Positions 34,825 through 46,986 of a stretch of DNA of 64,000 bases are shown here, piece after piece; positions within the stretch are counted from its first letter, which is position 1, and every line of letters starts with the position of its first letter. The DNA comes from Symbiodinium microadriaticum. Its lineage: Eukaryota; Sar; Dinophyceae; Suessiales; Symbiodiniaceae. A program made the position numbers and the translations under genes. The notes under the pieces were generated by a model. The model was not told where the DNA came from. It did not search any database and was given only the letters and a program-made list of their open reading frames with translations. The stretch is from positions 381,453 to 445,452 of the forward strand of contig LSRX01000576.1 of assembly GCA_001939145.1 (NCBI GenBank), written 5' to 3'.

Positions 34825-35195
34825 TCAGAACTCAGCATGACCTCGAGGCACGGGCGGCAGGCTGTGGGCTGGACATCGCACCGAGAGCCAGGGACGGCAC
34901 CAGGGTACCGTGGGAACGGAATGACATCACGAATGTTCTGGACCTCAGAAAGCCCAGAGAGTTCTGACGACGTTCGCTCAGCCTTTACTTCAGCCATCTT
35001 CAGCCTGTTCACCGAGTTCCCTGCACCAGTGCAGAGCATGACAAGTCTCTCGAAGCCAACCCCAAAGCCAGCATGGGGGACGGAGCCAAATTTTCCTCAG
35101 CATCCGGGAAGTGATGGAAACAGATGCCGAGGCCCCAGATAATCACCAGAGGACTGGACTGAGATCTCGGTACCACCAATAATCATCCTTGTTTA
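34825..35195 (-). CDS. asnS: Asparaginyl-tRNA synthetase, last four exons
   Basis: C-terminal part of a class II AsnRS. Exons: ~35,195-35,160 ([14 protein letters not shown]), 35,095-35,025 ([20 protein letters not shown] then CTG, containing class II motif 3), 34,943-34,901 ([15 protein letters not shown]) and 34,841-34,825 (HAEF and a TGA stop at 34,827-34,825). Introns: 35,096-35,159 (GT-AG), 34,944-35,024 (GC-AG) and 34,842-34,900 (GT-AG). The G-x-G-x-E-R motif 3 arginine needed for ATP binding is present. The ending PG-x-AEF is the standard AsnRS C-terminus. It begins almost exactly where the exons at 46,987-52,014 stop, so the two sets are very probably one gene. Confidence 0.94.
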
Positions 35196-35199
35196 AGCC

Positions 35200-38100
35200 C
35201 ATCCTGGGCAGAGCATCCAAGCACAATCGGAAAGTGTTCTCACAGATGTTGGTGTTGCGACGGGGAAGGTGTTATGCCTTTTGGTCCTGCACAACTTTCA
35301 GGCAAATTATGCCCGCAGGACGACCAGCTTCGAATCGTTCTTACCTTTGCCTTTTGGACGCAGAAGGTCAGCCTGCGATAGCCAACAGATCAGTTCAGGA
35401 GGGAATGATGTAGAAATAAAGCAGTTGGACATCACAGGCTAAATCCAGGCATAGAGTGGGCTCTGGGCCAATTTGGTGAAACGGGCGCGTCCTTGTGCGC
35501 GGCCGCATATCACAAGAAGAAGGTGTCTCAGAATCAGGGGGTCGGAGCTCCAATCTCATCTCCTGTCCAATCGCATGTCTCGAGTCTCGGTTCAACACAG
35601 CAAGACTCTAGGAAAGGCTGGTGTATGGTTGGCCTTCGGGCCTTCGAGTCACGGCAGCAGCGCAGCATGACTTGGCGATCCGACGTCCGCGAGAAGCAGC
35701 GGACCTCAGCCACACCACTACTGCGAGGCAGCAGACCATAGCTGACCGGAGGCTCGCACCCAGCTCGCTGCGGGGAGTGTCACGGCAGCATTCGGAGCGG
35801 CGCCGAGCCATCAAGATCCAGAAGAGCAATGGGCCCAGGGCTGCAATGCCTTCGTCAGAGGTGGGGGCCGACTGCCAGAACAACCCCCCATGCGTCACGA
35901 AGCTAAGCCAAGCACCGGCCCACAGCAGAGCTCCAAACCTGGGGCTGCTCTGCTCGACGGACACAGCTCCTGCGGCCTCTCAGGCAAGGAGCGTCGCTAT
36001 TTGATGCAAGCATTCAAGAAAAGAGGCCTGCATTTTCAGCTGCAAGATGCTCCATTCGTCGGGCAGTCCTTGCACAGGAGGTCAGACATGTCACACACAT
36101 GCTCTGACCTGAGGCCCTTTTCAAAGACTGGGTTTGGTTTTGATCAGCAACAACTGAAGTTTCTGCTGCGAAGCGGTGCTTGTCGAAGAAGTCATAGATG
36201 AGGCGGTTCGCATCAATCCTTTCGGTCAAAGGCGTGGATATTCCACTTCCGACCATGCACTGAAGACAGCACTTGCCACAGGATGGGCCAGGCAGATCAC
36301 TCCGACCCACCCGCGGTGTCCCCCGCTCTCACACGGAGTCTGTCATGTGTCCCCCACGTCGCGGAACCCCAATTTCGCCAGTCGCGACTGTGCTCACATG
36401 GAGAATGGAGAGAAGGCCCCAGAAATGTCCCAAGCATCTCCGTGAGCGGCTGGGCGCCACGTTTTCTCAGTTACTGTTATGCTGCTATGCTGCATGAGAC
36501 GCGGCTCGGCGCGAGGCTCCATTCAAGGGTCATGTCCCCTGTCGTCGACGCGTCTCGGCTCGTCTGTCGGCGAAAGAAACGGACAGAACCGAAGAGGTAG
36601 AAGAATCGACGGTAATTTACTTGGCACGGTCATACAGTGAAGCGTGACTCCTCGACTCCGCGAAGCATGGGAAGAGATTCTGCCCTTAACTTGCAAGCTC
36701 TGAGAGATTGAAGAGTCCCAAACTCGCCCCACCCATGTCCTTGCCACCTTGCCCAGGTTAGGGATCTCAGAGGCGGCGTTCGGCCTCGCAAGGAAGGAGG
36801 CTGCAATGGACGTGCAGCGTTCATGAGTGTATGTGTTGAAGCTTGGGTTTGACTCCCGCATCTCGCACATGGCAGGCAAGGATTCACAATTTTGGATTCT
36901 TGAGTTTCGACTCACACACTCGCCAAAGCAGGCATGGCGATGAGCGTCCGGATTGCTGCTGGGACATACCCCAAGCACACACAAGATGGCCGTCATAGGG
37001 CATTGACAGTAGAGCAACAACCAGGATATGGCAGTAAGGATATAATAAACGATAACAGAAATGGGTATGACTGCCACCCCTACCATGCGAGGGCATGCCA
37101 ACATTCTGGATTCTTGAGTTTTAGGGTTTACCAAAGAAGCTCCTGAACATCGAAACATCTGGCGTTACACTGGTTGTCTCCATTGCTCCCTTCCTCTCTA
37201 CCTCTCGCTGTCTCCCTCGTTCCTCCACTCCTTTCTCGTAAATCTGCACCTGCACAAATATGGACCAGTTTTCATGCTATCCAAAGTGTCCACTGTCCGC
37301 CTGAAACTCACGAGGCCGCCGGCCAAAACATGAGATTTGAGGCAAAACTACGGCTTGAAGTGCAGGTTGTGGTCCGGACTGCTCGTCTCTAACCAAAGCC
37401 GCGACAGCCGGACAGACCAGACCGCAAGGTAGAGTCTTGTTTTCTGGTCAAGCGACGAGAAAGTAGAATCCGTCGCCTCCAAACCCAGGCTGCAGCCAAG
37501 ACGTATTCAAACCCTACTAGTGATGATTTCGACTCTCACACTCGCACGAGGCAGGCAAGGCTCCATTCGATCCGAGATTGACTCTGTCGCAGTCAAGCAG
37601 TGGCGCCCACTTCACAACAACCACCCAACCAAATCGGACCCAACAAGATGATTGAGTAATAGTAATGATGGCTTACAGTCACCTGCACACGAAAGAATGC
37701 TACGAGTATCGTTGCCTGTCGAAGATACTTCTCGTCAGCAACCAGTTGCTGATTCGGCTTCTTGATGCAAGCCATAAAGATTATAGCAGCATGAGCACGA
37801 AATTCTTCACACAGGGCCATCTTGTTTGTTGAGGTCCCAAACAGCGCTTATTGAAACCCATGCCATGTGCAGGAGATCAGTTTCAGGATGTTTCAGGCAG
37901 GAAGCGATGCAGGCACGCGTGTTAGAACATATTTGTCTGTGCGTGCGTGTGCGTTTGACTGCGAGAGAGTGTGAGAGAAGCTCGAAAGCGAGAGCGAGGG
38001 GGCGAGTGAGAGGGAGAGGGAGAGCGAGAGGGAGAGGGGGAGACTTTTTTGACTTTGAAATCGCAGAACCGTCTCCTGGTCCCATGCGCGGCGCTGGCGA

Positions 38101-38840
38101 CACGCCAAATTCAAGAGCGAATTCGGCGCGGCTAATGAGAGCTTTGAAACACACATCGCCGTAGGCTAACATTGAAATAAGAAACCAGCAAGTGAAACAC
38201 CAGTGGACTAAAGTTTGTTGACTAAAGTCAGGCGTCGCCGAGCTCTTACAGACTGTACAACAGAGCTCACGACCCTGTAGGTTGAGGGCCGACAGACGGC
38301 ACCCTAAGTACTGGTCAGACCACGAAAGTTTTCTTGCGCGGGCCAGGGACAACTAACAAAGAAAACTCGGCGCGTCATTACCTCACACAAACTCGTCGGA
38401 TAGTATGCATCTGGCAACCACGATGCACAGTGGGGTGATAGTACTTGGCAACAGTCTGGCCTGCAGATTTCCCTCACGTACTCACTGCAGCAGGTCCAGC
38501 CAAAGCAATCACGCTCAAATCCAAGGATCGTCCAATCCAGCGGGCCTCTGAGGAAAGGATGCGATGAGCTGCAGCAAGAGGCTTTCGCTCTCTTACTCAC
38601 CAGTTGCAGCAGAAAGCCGCCAAGTAAAGAGTTGTGGCAAGACAATCGGAGACCGCAGCAGAATGATGGTTTTCTCGCTCTTACTCACCAAAATTGCACA
38701 GCGTCATCCAGTGCTCAAACAAGACCAAAGAGTCCTAGGGAAAAGTCGCTTGACCCGTGCTGGCCAAGAAGCGGCTACCCAGAGGGGCCGATGGCAGGTG
38801 CCAGAGCTCTCGGAGCGAAACTGCCTGTGAACTGACCACA
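35200..38840. other. Unassigned, with scattered coding-like minus fragments
   Basis: Inside the presumed AsnRS giant intron. Minus fragments of protein-like composition: 35,964-35,610 (two hydrophobic helices, e.g. GALLWAGAWLSFVTHGGLFW), ~36,250-36,165 (TERIDANRLIYDFFDKHRF), ~38,160-38,060 (YGDVCFKALISRAEFALEFG) and ~37,810-37,690 (ALCEEFRAHAAIIFMACIKK). A GA-rich tract lies at 37,963-38,042. None is recognisable. Confidence 0.4.
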
Positions 38841-38844
38841 CGCA

Positions 38845-39400
38845 CAGTCCTGGTCGCCGGTTGCAAGGAAAATCCTGCAGAGTCGACAGCGGCTCCGCTG
38901 GAACGGGCCGAACAAGGTCAGCCGGCAGCACGTAGCGAAGTGTAGCTTCCTCCGAACCGGTGCATCAAAGCTCCGTCGGCACGACCCCTTGTTTCCAGAA
39001 CAGAGGAGGCCCCCGTTGCTTATCATGTGCACGTTTAGAGTCGTCAGTTTCACGGCATGGTCCTGCCAAGCACGACAACGGCTTCCATGAAATGGGCCGA
39101 ACGAGAGCAGCCAGCGGTTCGTCGCAAAGCTTTGCTTCCTTCGAACCTTTGCATCAAAGCTCCGTCGGCACGACCCCATGTTGTCAGAACAGAGGAGGTC
39201 CCCGTTGCTTATCACCTGCATGGTTCGGGTCGCTAGTTGCGCGGAGCTGTTCTGCCAAATTCGACAGTAGCTGGCCTGAAACAGGCCGGGCAAAGACAGC
39301 CAGTCATACGCAGCAGATGGCTGCTGCCTTGGAACTGGTGCAACAAAGCTCCGTCGGCACGACCCCTTGCACCAGGTGCAGAGGAGGCCCCCGTTGCTTT
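38845..39400. repeat. Tandem repeat, 189-bp unit, three copies
   Basis: CATCAAAGCTCCGTCGGCAC (third copy CAACAAAG...) begins at 38,963, 39,152 and 39,341, exactly 189 bp (63 codons) apart; a partial unit precedes the first. Each unit also shares CAGAGGAGG(C/T)CCCCGTTGCTT. Because 189 is a multiple of three, frames stay open on both strands: on the minus strand a repeat around GSCRRSFDAPVRRK, on the plus strand one around HQSSVGTTPC. Confidence 0.92.
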
Positions 39401-39892
39401 GTAAAGTCTGGAACTCGGCGCGGCGTGGTAAGGCCGCCATGACACCCTGACTGACGCAGCACGGTTTCTGATATTGCCTACCTCGGAGCTTCGCACTGTT
39501 GTGTGAGCAAGCCAAGAGGGCTGAAACAGCCGCTCCCGCCGGACCTGAGGCAAGGTATCCGGCAACCCTCGCACCCCTCGCCTGATAGGAGGTTCGTAAA
39601 GAGGGCAAACAAAAGCGAGGCCCGGACTTGGGACCGGGCTCGGCTCTGACCGGCATCCTTTTGGGGAGCCACGTGTAATGCACGCTGCTGGGGCCAAAGC
39701 GAGCATCCAGCTCGCAGCCGAAGTGAGTCCTTGGTTCGCAGCGCGGGCTCCCCTCACCGGTGCCGACAGGATCACCTGAGAAACAAGTCCATGGTGTGCA
39801 AAGCACCAGTGCCCTCAGAAGGCGCCATGCCATACGGGACCCGGCAGTATATACAAAGCTCAGCTAGTAGAGCCGGTCTTGAGCCGTGGTGC

Positions 39893-39968
39893 TTGGAGAG
39901 GGGGAGAGGAAGAGGGAGAGGGAGAGGCAGAGGGAGAGGGAGAGGGGAAGGGAAGAGGGAGAGAGAGC
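39893..39968. repeat. (GAGAGG)n-type purine microsatellite
   Basis: Purine-only tract of GAGGGA/GAGAGG units. Plus-strand Gly/Arg/Glu frames over it are artefacts. Confidence 0.95.
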
Positions 39969-40399
39969 ACAAACCGCTGGGACTGTGAGCAGAGGCACCA
40001 CTGGTGGCCGGCTCCATGCAGTCGGATAAGCTTCACAGTCGCATCGTCCTGGCAGCCCTCGTACCTTGGCTCCGCGCGCAGCGGGCATTCGGTGCCGTTT
40101 CAAAGTCGGCCGGTCAGTTGGAAGTTGGAACACATTGCCGCCACGCTGCGAAGCCACGGCGAAACCTCGCAAACATACCGTCCACTTTCGGACGCTCGAG
40201 AATACAAGCACGCTCCCTTCGCTGCCTTGATGCTCTCTGAAGCTTGGAGGCCAGTCTGCAAGACCTGAGCAGGGAACAGCTGAAGGAGGATGAATGCGAA
40301 GAGCCTTTGGCTAAGCAGGTTTCTCGGACCGAAAGGGGCAAGCCTGGGCCGTCATTCTGAACATGCAGAAATTACATGGCGAAGCTGATAGCATATCAT

Positions 40400-40880
40400 C
40401 ACCAGAACTTACGCAAGATGTTGGGGGCGCTTTTGCCATTGCTCACGAAGCATGTCAGCCCAGCTAGCTTGGTAAACGATGCATCGCTTTGAGGTGGGAA
40501 GAGGTGGAGCTTTCAAGAGTTGTGAGCTGACTCTTGAAGAAGCCCCCCCTTCCTTAGTTTCATTTTCGGACAAGGTGCTGCAGCGATTGAACCTGGCCCA
40601 TCTCTGCAGGGATGCAGGAACCGAGGACTGCCAATAGCCCAGGCCATGCCCTGCAGAGGGCAACTGCACGTGCGAGTGTCCTCTGTACAAGACACCAACA
40701 GCTTCACGGATCGGTGCGAACGGACGGCAAGAGTGCAAGAGGCTCCCTGCGCTCTCTCGCTCAACATGGACCCTAGGTGATGATAGCTGCAAGAAGTTCT
40801 CTTCTGCCTCCCCAGGGATTGACTGGATCAGCATCCCCATGAAAGGCCTGAGGTTCTTCACATGCACAGACAGACCCGAC
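40400..40880 (-). other. Coding-like minus fragments
   Basis: At ~40,860-40,780 the minus frame reads [20 protein letters not shown], and at ~40,480-40,410 it reads RCIVYQASWADMLREQWQKR. Both have protein-like composition, but they are separated by low-quality frame and match no family I know. Confidence 0.3.
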
Positions 40881-41156
40881 AGACCAGACAGACCAGGCAG
40901 ACCAGGCAGACGGCCAACGGCCAGCCGGCCAAGCAGGCAGGTAGGCAAGCAGACAGACAGGAACAGACCGCACACGATCACTCGGGCAATCCTCTGCGCA
41001 CTCGCGATTGACTCGGTCAGCCCAACGCTCAAGCTCTCCATTCATGAGTGGCAGATCTGGAGGGCAGGAACAGTGTCATGCAACATCGACAGGAAGGGAA
41101 ACAAGGGGAAAGACAGGAAGAGGGAGAGAGAGAGAGGGAGAGAGGCATGGATGCAG

Positions 41157-41425
41157 GGATGGATGGATGGATGGATGGATGGATGGATGGATGGATGGGT
41201 GGGTGGATGGATGGATGGATGGATGGATGGATGGACGGACGGATGGATGGATGGATAGATGGATGGACGGATGGTACACAGGCTCAAACACATACAAACA
41301 GATAGACAGATGGATAGATAGATAGATAGATAGATAGACAGACAGATAGATAGATAGATAGATAGGTAGATAGACGGACAGATAGATAGACAGATAATAG
41401 ATAGATCGATCGACGGATCGGTCGA
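41157..41425. repeat. (GGAT)n then (GATA)n tetranucleotide array
   Basis: About 28 GGAT units with a few GGGT or GGAC variants (41,157-41,275), then GATA/GACA units to ~41,425 and scattered to 41,540. It lies in the presumed AsnRS giant intron. Confidence 0.97.
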
Positions 41426-41429
41426 TCGA

Positions 41430-43195
41430 TAGTTCGACCGCTCGATAGTTCGATAGATACATAGATACCTAGATAGATAACAATACTTAACAAGACCGAT
41501 AGACAGACAGATAGATAGACAGGAGGGTAGGTAGATAGAGCAAAAGGGGAGGCGATCGTGTCACCGTGCACGCTCCACTGCTCCATGCCAACATTCACGG
41601 GGTCTTCAGACCCGTTGAACCTTTGACATACAACAGTACATGGTACATGAAGCTATCATGTCGCCAAACTTCCGCGGCCTACTTGAAGATTCGCCGTACA
41701 TTCGCATACCTTGGCGGCACCTTTCAGCCTAAACATCTCCAACGATTTTTGCCCCCAAGCGAGGACCCTTCAAACGACCCTTTCAGAAATCCCCGACTGT
41801 TCATCTCCCTCTCCGAATGGACCGCTGTACCAGATCGCATCCAGGCAACTAGAATGGGAATGGCTCTGCCTCGCATGTGTCACCAGAGAGGCCCAACAAA
41901 AGGGGCTTGGGGCCGACGGGGAAACGAAAAGTGGATCAGTTGCTGACAAGGCACTTGCATTGTTCGGGCTCGGGTACCGGAGTCCTGGCAACCAGGTAAG
42001 CATCGACCATTGTATGACCATGAATCACGCCCGTTCAAACGATGGAGAGATCCTGATATGGGCGCAACTGAAGCAATGAGACCCGGCCTCACATGTGCAA
42101 ACAGGACAAGGGTGTAGTCTGCAGAAAGATGATGAGCAAAGTGCTGAGCCGAGTGCAGTTCGGATGCAAGCCGTATGCCTCACGAAATGTGGCGAGGCAA
42201 TTCGCAATCTCGACCCGCTCGACGTCTTACAGTAAATTCCATTCTGACTACTACGCCAGGAGACAGAAACGGGCTCCGTTGGAGTAGCCAGTACAGTGGA
42301 TGCGCTGAACATCAATGCATGGCAGCCGCATGACCTTGCGCGACAAAGTCCACAAAAACCGCAACACAGGACAATCAAAAGGGCAAGTCGAGGCAGGTGG
42401 GATGAATAAAGTAGATACCAGTCTGCAGAAGCACAAGGGCCAGAAACACCAAAGCCATCGATATCTTTGCTTTACCCGCAGCGAAGCTCCCCCAAACATA
42501 GGCCTACGGGCGAGTCTTGGGCGACTGGCCTGTTCCAACACAGCTCGCGTCAACTCCACGTCGTGGACCCCCTGCCGTGAGGCATCATGCAAGGATGTTC
42601 AGGGCGGCCTGGGTGTTGTTCTCCATTTTCCGATTGCATCGCTCACGTTGGTGTTTTCGCTAGTTGGCCTGGAGATCGTCATGTTCGCTCGCTGCACGTA
42701 TTCCAAGTCCACAGTTCCCGTGCCCACACTGTCAAGTAGCGACTCACCAAAGACAAAACCGAGAAGTATAACACATCCTGAAACGAATTTGTGTGCTTAC
42801 GCCTCCTGGTCTGCAGGAACTCGGTCTCATCGAACAACTTCAAATCACACAAGGCATCTTCGCGTGCTGTCCTTTTCTCTCATTGCTTTCCTCGCACTTC
42901 GGCTCGTCTTGGGATGACTCTACGGCTACTAGGGGCCTCGTGGCTTGGTCCTTAAGATTCTCTTCAACTACTAACAGGAACAGAAGCCCTTTCTGAGTGA
43001 GTCTGCAGAAGCCTCTTTGCGAGCCTCGCTTCCAGACACTAGGCCGATGAGGCTTCAGACTCAGAATGCGATCCCAATGCCCTGGAAAGCTGGCCTGTCG
43101 ATCCTCCCGCTGACTGTGCAAACCAACCTGGACAGAGGTTAGCTTGTTGCCCTGGTCCAGCAAAGCGTCCATGCAGACAAGCCACATTGAACTGC
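41430..43195. other. Unassigned; possible 3' exons of the Thr-rich gene
   Basis: On the minus strand at ~42,480-42,400 a hydrophobic helix (ISMALVFLALVLLQTGIYFI) could be the C-terminal membrane anchor of the Thr-rich protein. A plus-strand frame at 41,711-41,995 ending at a GT (PLYQIASRQLEWEWLCLACV) looks coding-like but stands alone. Confidence 0.35.
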
Positions 43196-43199
43196 GACC

Positions 43200-45415
43200 T
43201 CAGGCATGAACTACAACGAACTCTCACCATGACGCACTGCCACCCATTTCTGCTGAGCTCTGTGCTGCCCATAGAAGTCGGAGTTCGGCAGCGCCTGTGG
43301 TGACCACGAAACATCCACAAAGGGCAGCGCAGATTGTGCAACTTATTCGGTCTGAGGAGGAGCCTGCGGAACCACGAGGGCGACATGATTTGTTCGGGAG
43401 AAGTCATCCAGGCCTGGCACACCGGCGATGGAAAAACATCTCACGTCTCTCGCACACCGACAACAAGTGGACCGCCTTGGATAACTCTACAAGAGCGATA
43501 CGACTCGTAGAGTTCGCCCTCGACTTGGCACAAACGCTTCGTGTGGAAAGCTGCACCGGCCTGAGTAACGCAGAAAGTCCTTAGTGCAAAGAGAGAGAGC
43601 AAGCGCAGGGTCCTCTCACAAATCCGGCTATAGCGCATCTGCGAGTCGGGAATCGCTCGCAGCAACTTACGGTTGCGGGCAAAGGGTCCGTAGCCTGGCC
43701 GTCGGTCCCATGAAAGACCAGCCATAGCGGGAGCTTCCCGGCAAACACGGCCGAAGGAAGGGATAACAGCGCACCTGACACACCCAGTCGCATGTCAGAA
43801 CCACACCAAGCTTCAAACCAGGTCAGAGTCGAGCTGCTTCGAGTGGTCCCACCAACCTCCACCTCCACCTTGGTTTCCTCAAGACCCATCTGGCAGTTCT
43901 CCCCACTGACCTGGCGAAGGCGAGCTCGTGGCCCGAGCAACATACGCAACGTGCAAGCACAGGTTCCCTGCTCCAAAACGCTGAGGGACCACAAGGTTTG
44001 CGAATGACGCCACCTGCGAGGATGGCTTCGCCGCAGGCTTCACCTTGGCTGAGACAGGCTAAGCCTTTCTGTCCTTCCTCTTGATGCAACGGCCTGCCGA
44101 GCGAATCACTGTTTTGGGCGTAGTTGCTCCGGCCCCGATCGATGATGCCACTTTAGTCGTTGACAACGTCGTAGTTGAAAATGTCGTAGTTGAAAACGTG
44201 GTTGACAATGTCGTCGTAGATAAAGTTGTTGATAACGTCGTCGTCGATATCGTAGATGTGGTTGCTGTCTCAGTGATGCTACGTGTCATGGTTGTGGTCG
44301 TTCGCGAACGGGTGTCTGACGTTGATGTTGCGGTAACTGAGCGGGTGGCTGATGTCGATGTTACGGTCACTGAACCGGTGTACGTTGTCGACGTTGCGGT
44401 CACTGAGCGAGTTTCCGATGTCGACGTTACGGTCACTGAGCGGGTCTTTGATGTTGATGTGGCAGTAGTTGAGCGGGTGTGTGATGTCGACGTCGCGGTC
44501 ATCTGCGCTGTCTGCTATGACTATGTGGCAGCAATTCACATATTAACATTCTAGTCACCACTTGTCTGAGTGTCAGAACCGAAAGAGGACACGTTTGCAC
44601 TTGCGTCAGCTTTGCACAGCAGGGAAAGCCTCCCTCCAAAGCGAAGCACTACCGCCACTGCGAACAAGTCACGGTCGTGGTCAGCGTCGTCACCTAAACC
44701 CACTGTGGGCTCAAATGGTGATGCTCAGAGGGTGCGTGGGTCAAGGTTCAAGCTTGCTTCCTAAGCACGGTGGTCGTGGTGATGCTTGTGCTCGTCGCGG
44801 TGCGCGTTGCCGTCACCTGAGCCGTCAATCCAATGCAAACCGTGCTGCACCCCGCACTGGGGATGGGGAGATCTCTGCAGTCTCAGCACCGTAGTTCTGG
44901 TGGCCGTAGTCGTCTCTGTGACTGAAGAAACCTCAAAAGTAAGGATCAGGAAGTTAGGTGGGCAAGCTTCATTGACATGTACTCCGATGCCTTGCTTACA
45001 ACTGAGTTTCACAAGCCAAGTCATCGACAAAAGTGTGTTTCTGCAGCTGTGCGGCTGTAACTGTGGTTGTCGTCACTGTCGTAGTCGTAACAGTCGTAAC
45101 GGAAGTGGAGGTGATGGTTGTGATTGTGGTGCTTGTGAGTGTAGTCGGCGTCGTTGTCGGCGGCAAAGTCGAAGTGATGGTGAGGGTCGTCACCGTGGTG
45201 TCAGGCATGTAATGCAGAAAGGTTTCCTGTCACACTTGCACACATGAGGGACATGCCAACTCAAATAGAAGTGACTTCTTGCAGTTGTGCACCTCTTCAG
45301 TCGTTGTAGCTGGTGCCCTTGTTGTGGCCGGTGCCTGCGTTGTGGCTGGTGCCCATGTTGTAGCTGGTGCCGATGTTGCGGGTGTGGTTTCCTGCAGCAA
45401 GCAACATTTCCGGTC
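43200..45415 (-). CDS. Thr-rich, mucin-like repeat protein, probably cell-surface
   Basis: Minus exons all encode Thr/Ser-rich, low-complexity sequence separated by short introns: ~45,410-45,285 (repeats of APATT: SAPATT, WAPATT, QAPATT, RAPATT), ~45,208-45,060 (TTVTTLTITST, TTTTVTTTTV), ~44,930-44,880 (VTETTTATRTTVL), ~44,812-44,762 (VTATRTATSTSITTTTVL), ~44,690-44,655 (VTTLTTTV) and ~44,520-44,110 (11-residue TRSVTVTSTSE-type repeats, then STTTLSTT repeats). Further 3', non-repetitive blocks look coding: ~43,920-43,825 (VSGENCQMGLEETKVEVEVG), ~43,560-43,460 (FHTKRLCQVEGELYESYRSC) and ~43,410-43,345 (GLDDFSRTNHVALVVPQAPP). A dense O-glycosylation-like domain suggests an extracellular protein. 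Neither end is defined, and no named family is recognised. Confidence 0.6.
44330..44500. repeat. 33-bp coding minisatellite
   Basis: Plus-strand units starting (A/G)(C/T)TGAGCGGGT... at 44,335, 44,368, 44,401, 44,434 and 44,467, exactly 33 bp apart. Each minus-strand unit encodes eleven residues of the form TRSVT(V/A)TSTS plus one variable residue. Adjacent shorter GTT/GTC-rich repeats (44,140-44,270) encode the STTTLSTT stretch. Confidence 0.9.
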
Positions 45416-45419
45416 AGTA

Positions 45420-46980
45420 AAGGCTCTACAAACAGAACTACAATGTACCTCCTTCTAAGCTCACAATTTCAAGACGGATTGTCTTCGTCTTCCCACGGCC
45501 GTTTAGAGAGCTACGCAGATATACCGATCACAGACCACTGGCATCTAACACGGGCAGTGTGACATCTCTTGACTGCTTAACGTGCCTCGCGTTCTCGGCT
45601 TGGCCACTGGACCTCACAGAAGCGGCTATGTGCTTGCATCGAACTGCATCTCTTTCAAAGTGGAGATACTGCCCGTTCATGGAAAGCAGCGGTGGTTTCC
45701 AGAGCACTTGCTCTCGCACTGTGGCAGCTGTCGTAGTCCGAACAACCTCTCGCCATGCTCATTGCACAACCATCTGGCGCTGCTGCAACAATGGGCCCGG
45801 CCGACTTGGGAGCGACTAAGCTTTGCACAATCACCCATCTGCCGGCACCAGCCTCAGCAAAGGCGACAGATCTGCTTCAGAAGCGAAAGGCGAGTCGACG
45901 CAGTGACGCCATCGCTATTTCAGCCAGGCTGCTGATGCATTGGCAGTCGGCACCAGGCCTCAAGTCGGCGGCTACGAGTCGTATTGAAAAGCCTGCGGCT
46001 TGCTTTCGCTTCGCGCCCACCGCAGAGCTTGCGCACACTTCGTTCCACGAACGTCCAGAGCAAGTTCCGCACCTACGCGAACCCGCAACTCGGCCTGAAC
46101 ATGCTACTTCGGTGATTGAAGTGCACCAAGAGTCTGGAGTACGTCGCAGCGCCCTGTGCAGCTGTCGGAAAGTCCAGCAGTCACACCGCGAAACACCTCA
46201 GGAAGTGATGGCTAACGTCAGCCATCATCAAGTTCGAGCAGGTGCTTCCAGGCAGAGCAGCTAGCTGATGGGGTCGCGGGCTCAACATGCAACAGCGGGC
46301 ACATTCAGGCACAGCAAGACAACCAGCAGCTCGCACCAGGGCCGGATGTCCACCTGGACATGGGATCGGGTACACACGTGGATCCTTGCGGTCCTCTGAG
46401 GCAGAGGCCTACCCTTGAAGGAAGAGCGTGGCAGCCGAGGCACTGCCCTCATGCACTCATGTGGAGGAGACGATGGGCTGCTGGAGGCATTGGGCCGTTT
46501 GCATCCTCATTTCCTGAGATAAAGCCGAATCGACTCGCCGCCGCTTGAAGAAGATCCGAACTGCTCTACATCATTGACAAGTCCTTAGTAGCCTTAGCAC
46601 TCCCATGATCGCGTGCGGGATTCGAAGCCTAGGAGCTGGACCCCAAGCCCTGCGTTTCTGCAGTCTGCGGCATGGAAACGGCAGCGGAGAGGCAAGCCGT
46701 TTGATCAGGGCCAAATTTTCGCCGCGGCATATACACCAAAGTTTTGCAGATGTGCGTTTCACTCTGGAGCATGACTGTTTAAAGAACACACCAGCGGTCA
46801 TGCATTGTGCACACACTGTTCGGTGGCATGGAGCTTCGTTGCAGTTTCTCTTGGCCAGACTTGGGCTTCCACTCGGCGATTCGATCGTCAAGGACCTGAC
46901 TTCCAGCTCTGCGGATACTCCGTCTGCCCTCTATGTCCCCGTGACCTGCTCGTGCTGCTGGCCCAAGTGAGCACATGGCA
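45420..46980. other. No supported gene
   Basis: Lies between the AsnRS exon ending at 46,987 and the Thr-rich gene. No recognisable minus exon; in particular I found no AsnRS motif 3 ([12 protein letters not shown]) here. Confidence 0.5.
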
Positions 46981-46986
46981 CTTGGC

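Noticed and set aside
41711..41995. Plus-strand exon-like frame ending at a GT donor
   Set aside because: No partner exon in either direction and no family match. All supported genes here are on the minus strand.
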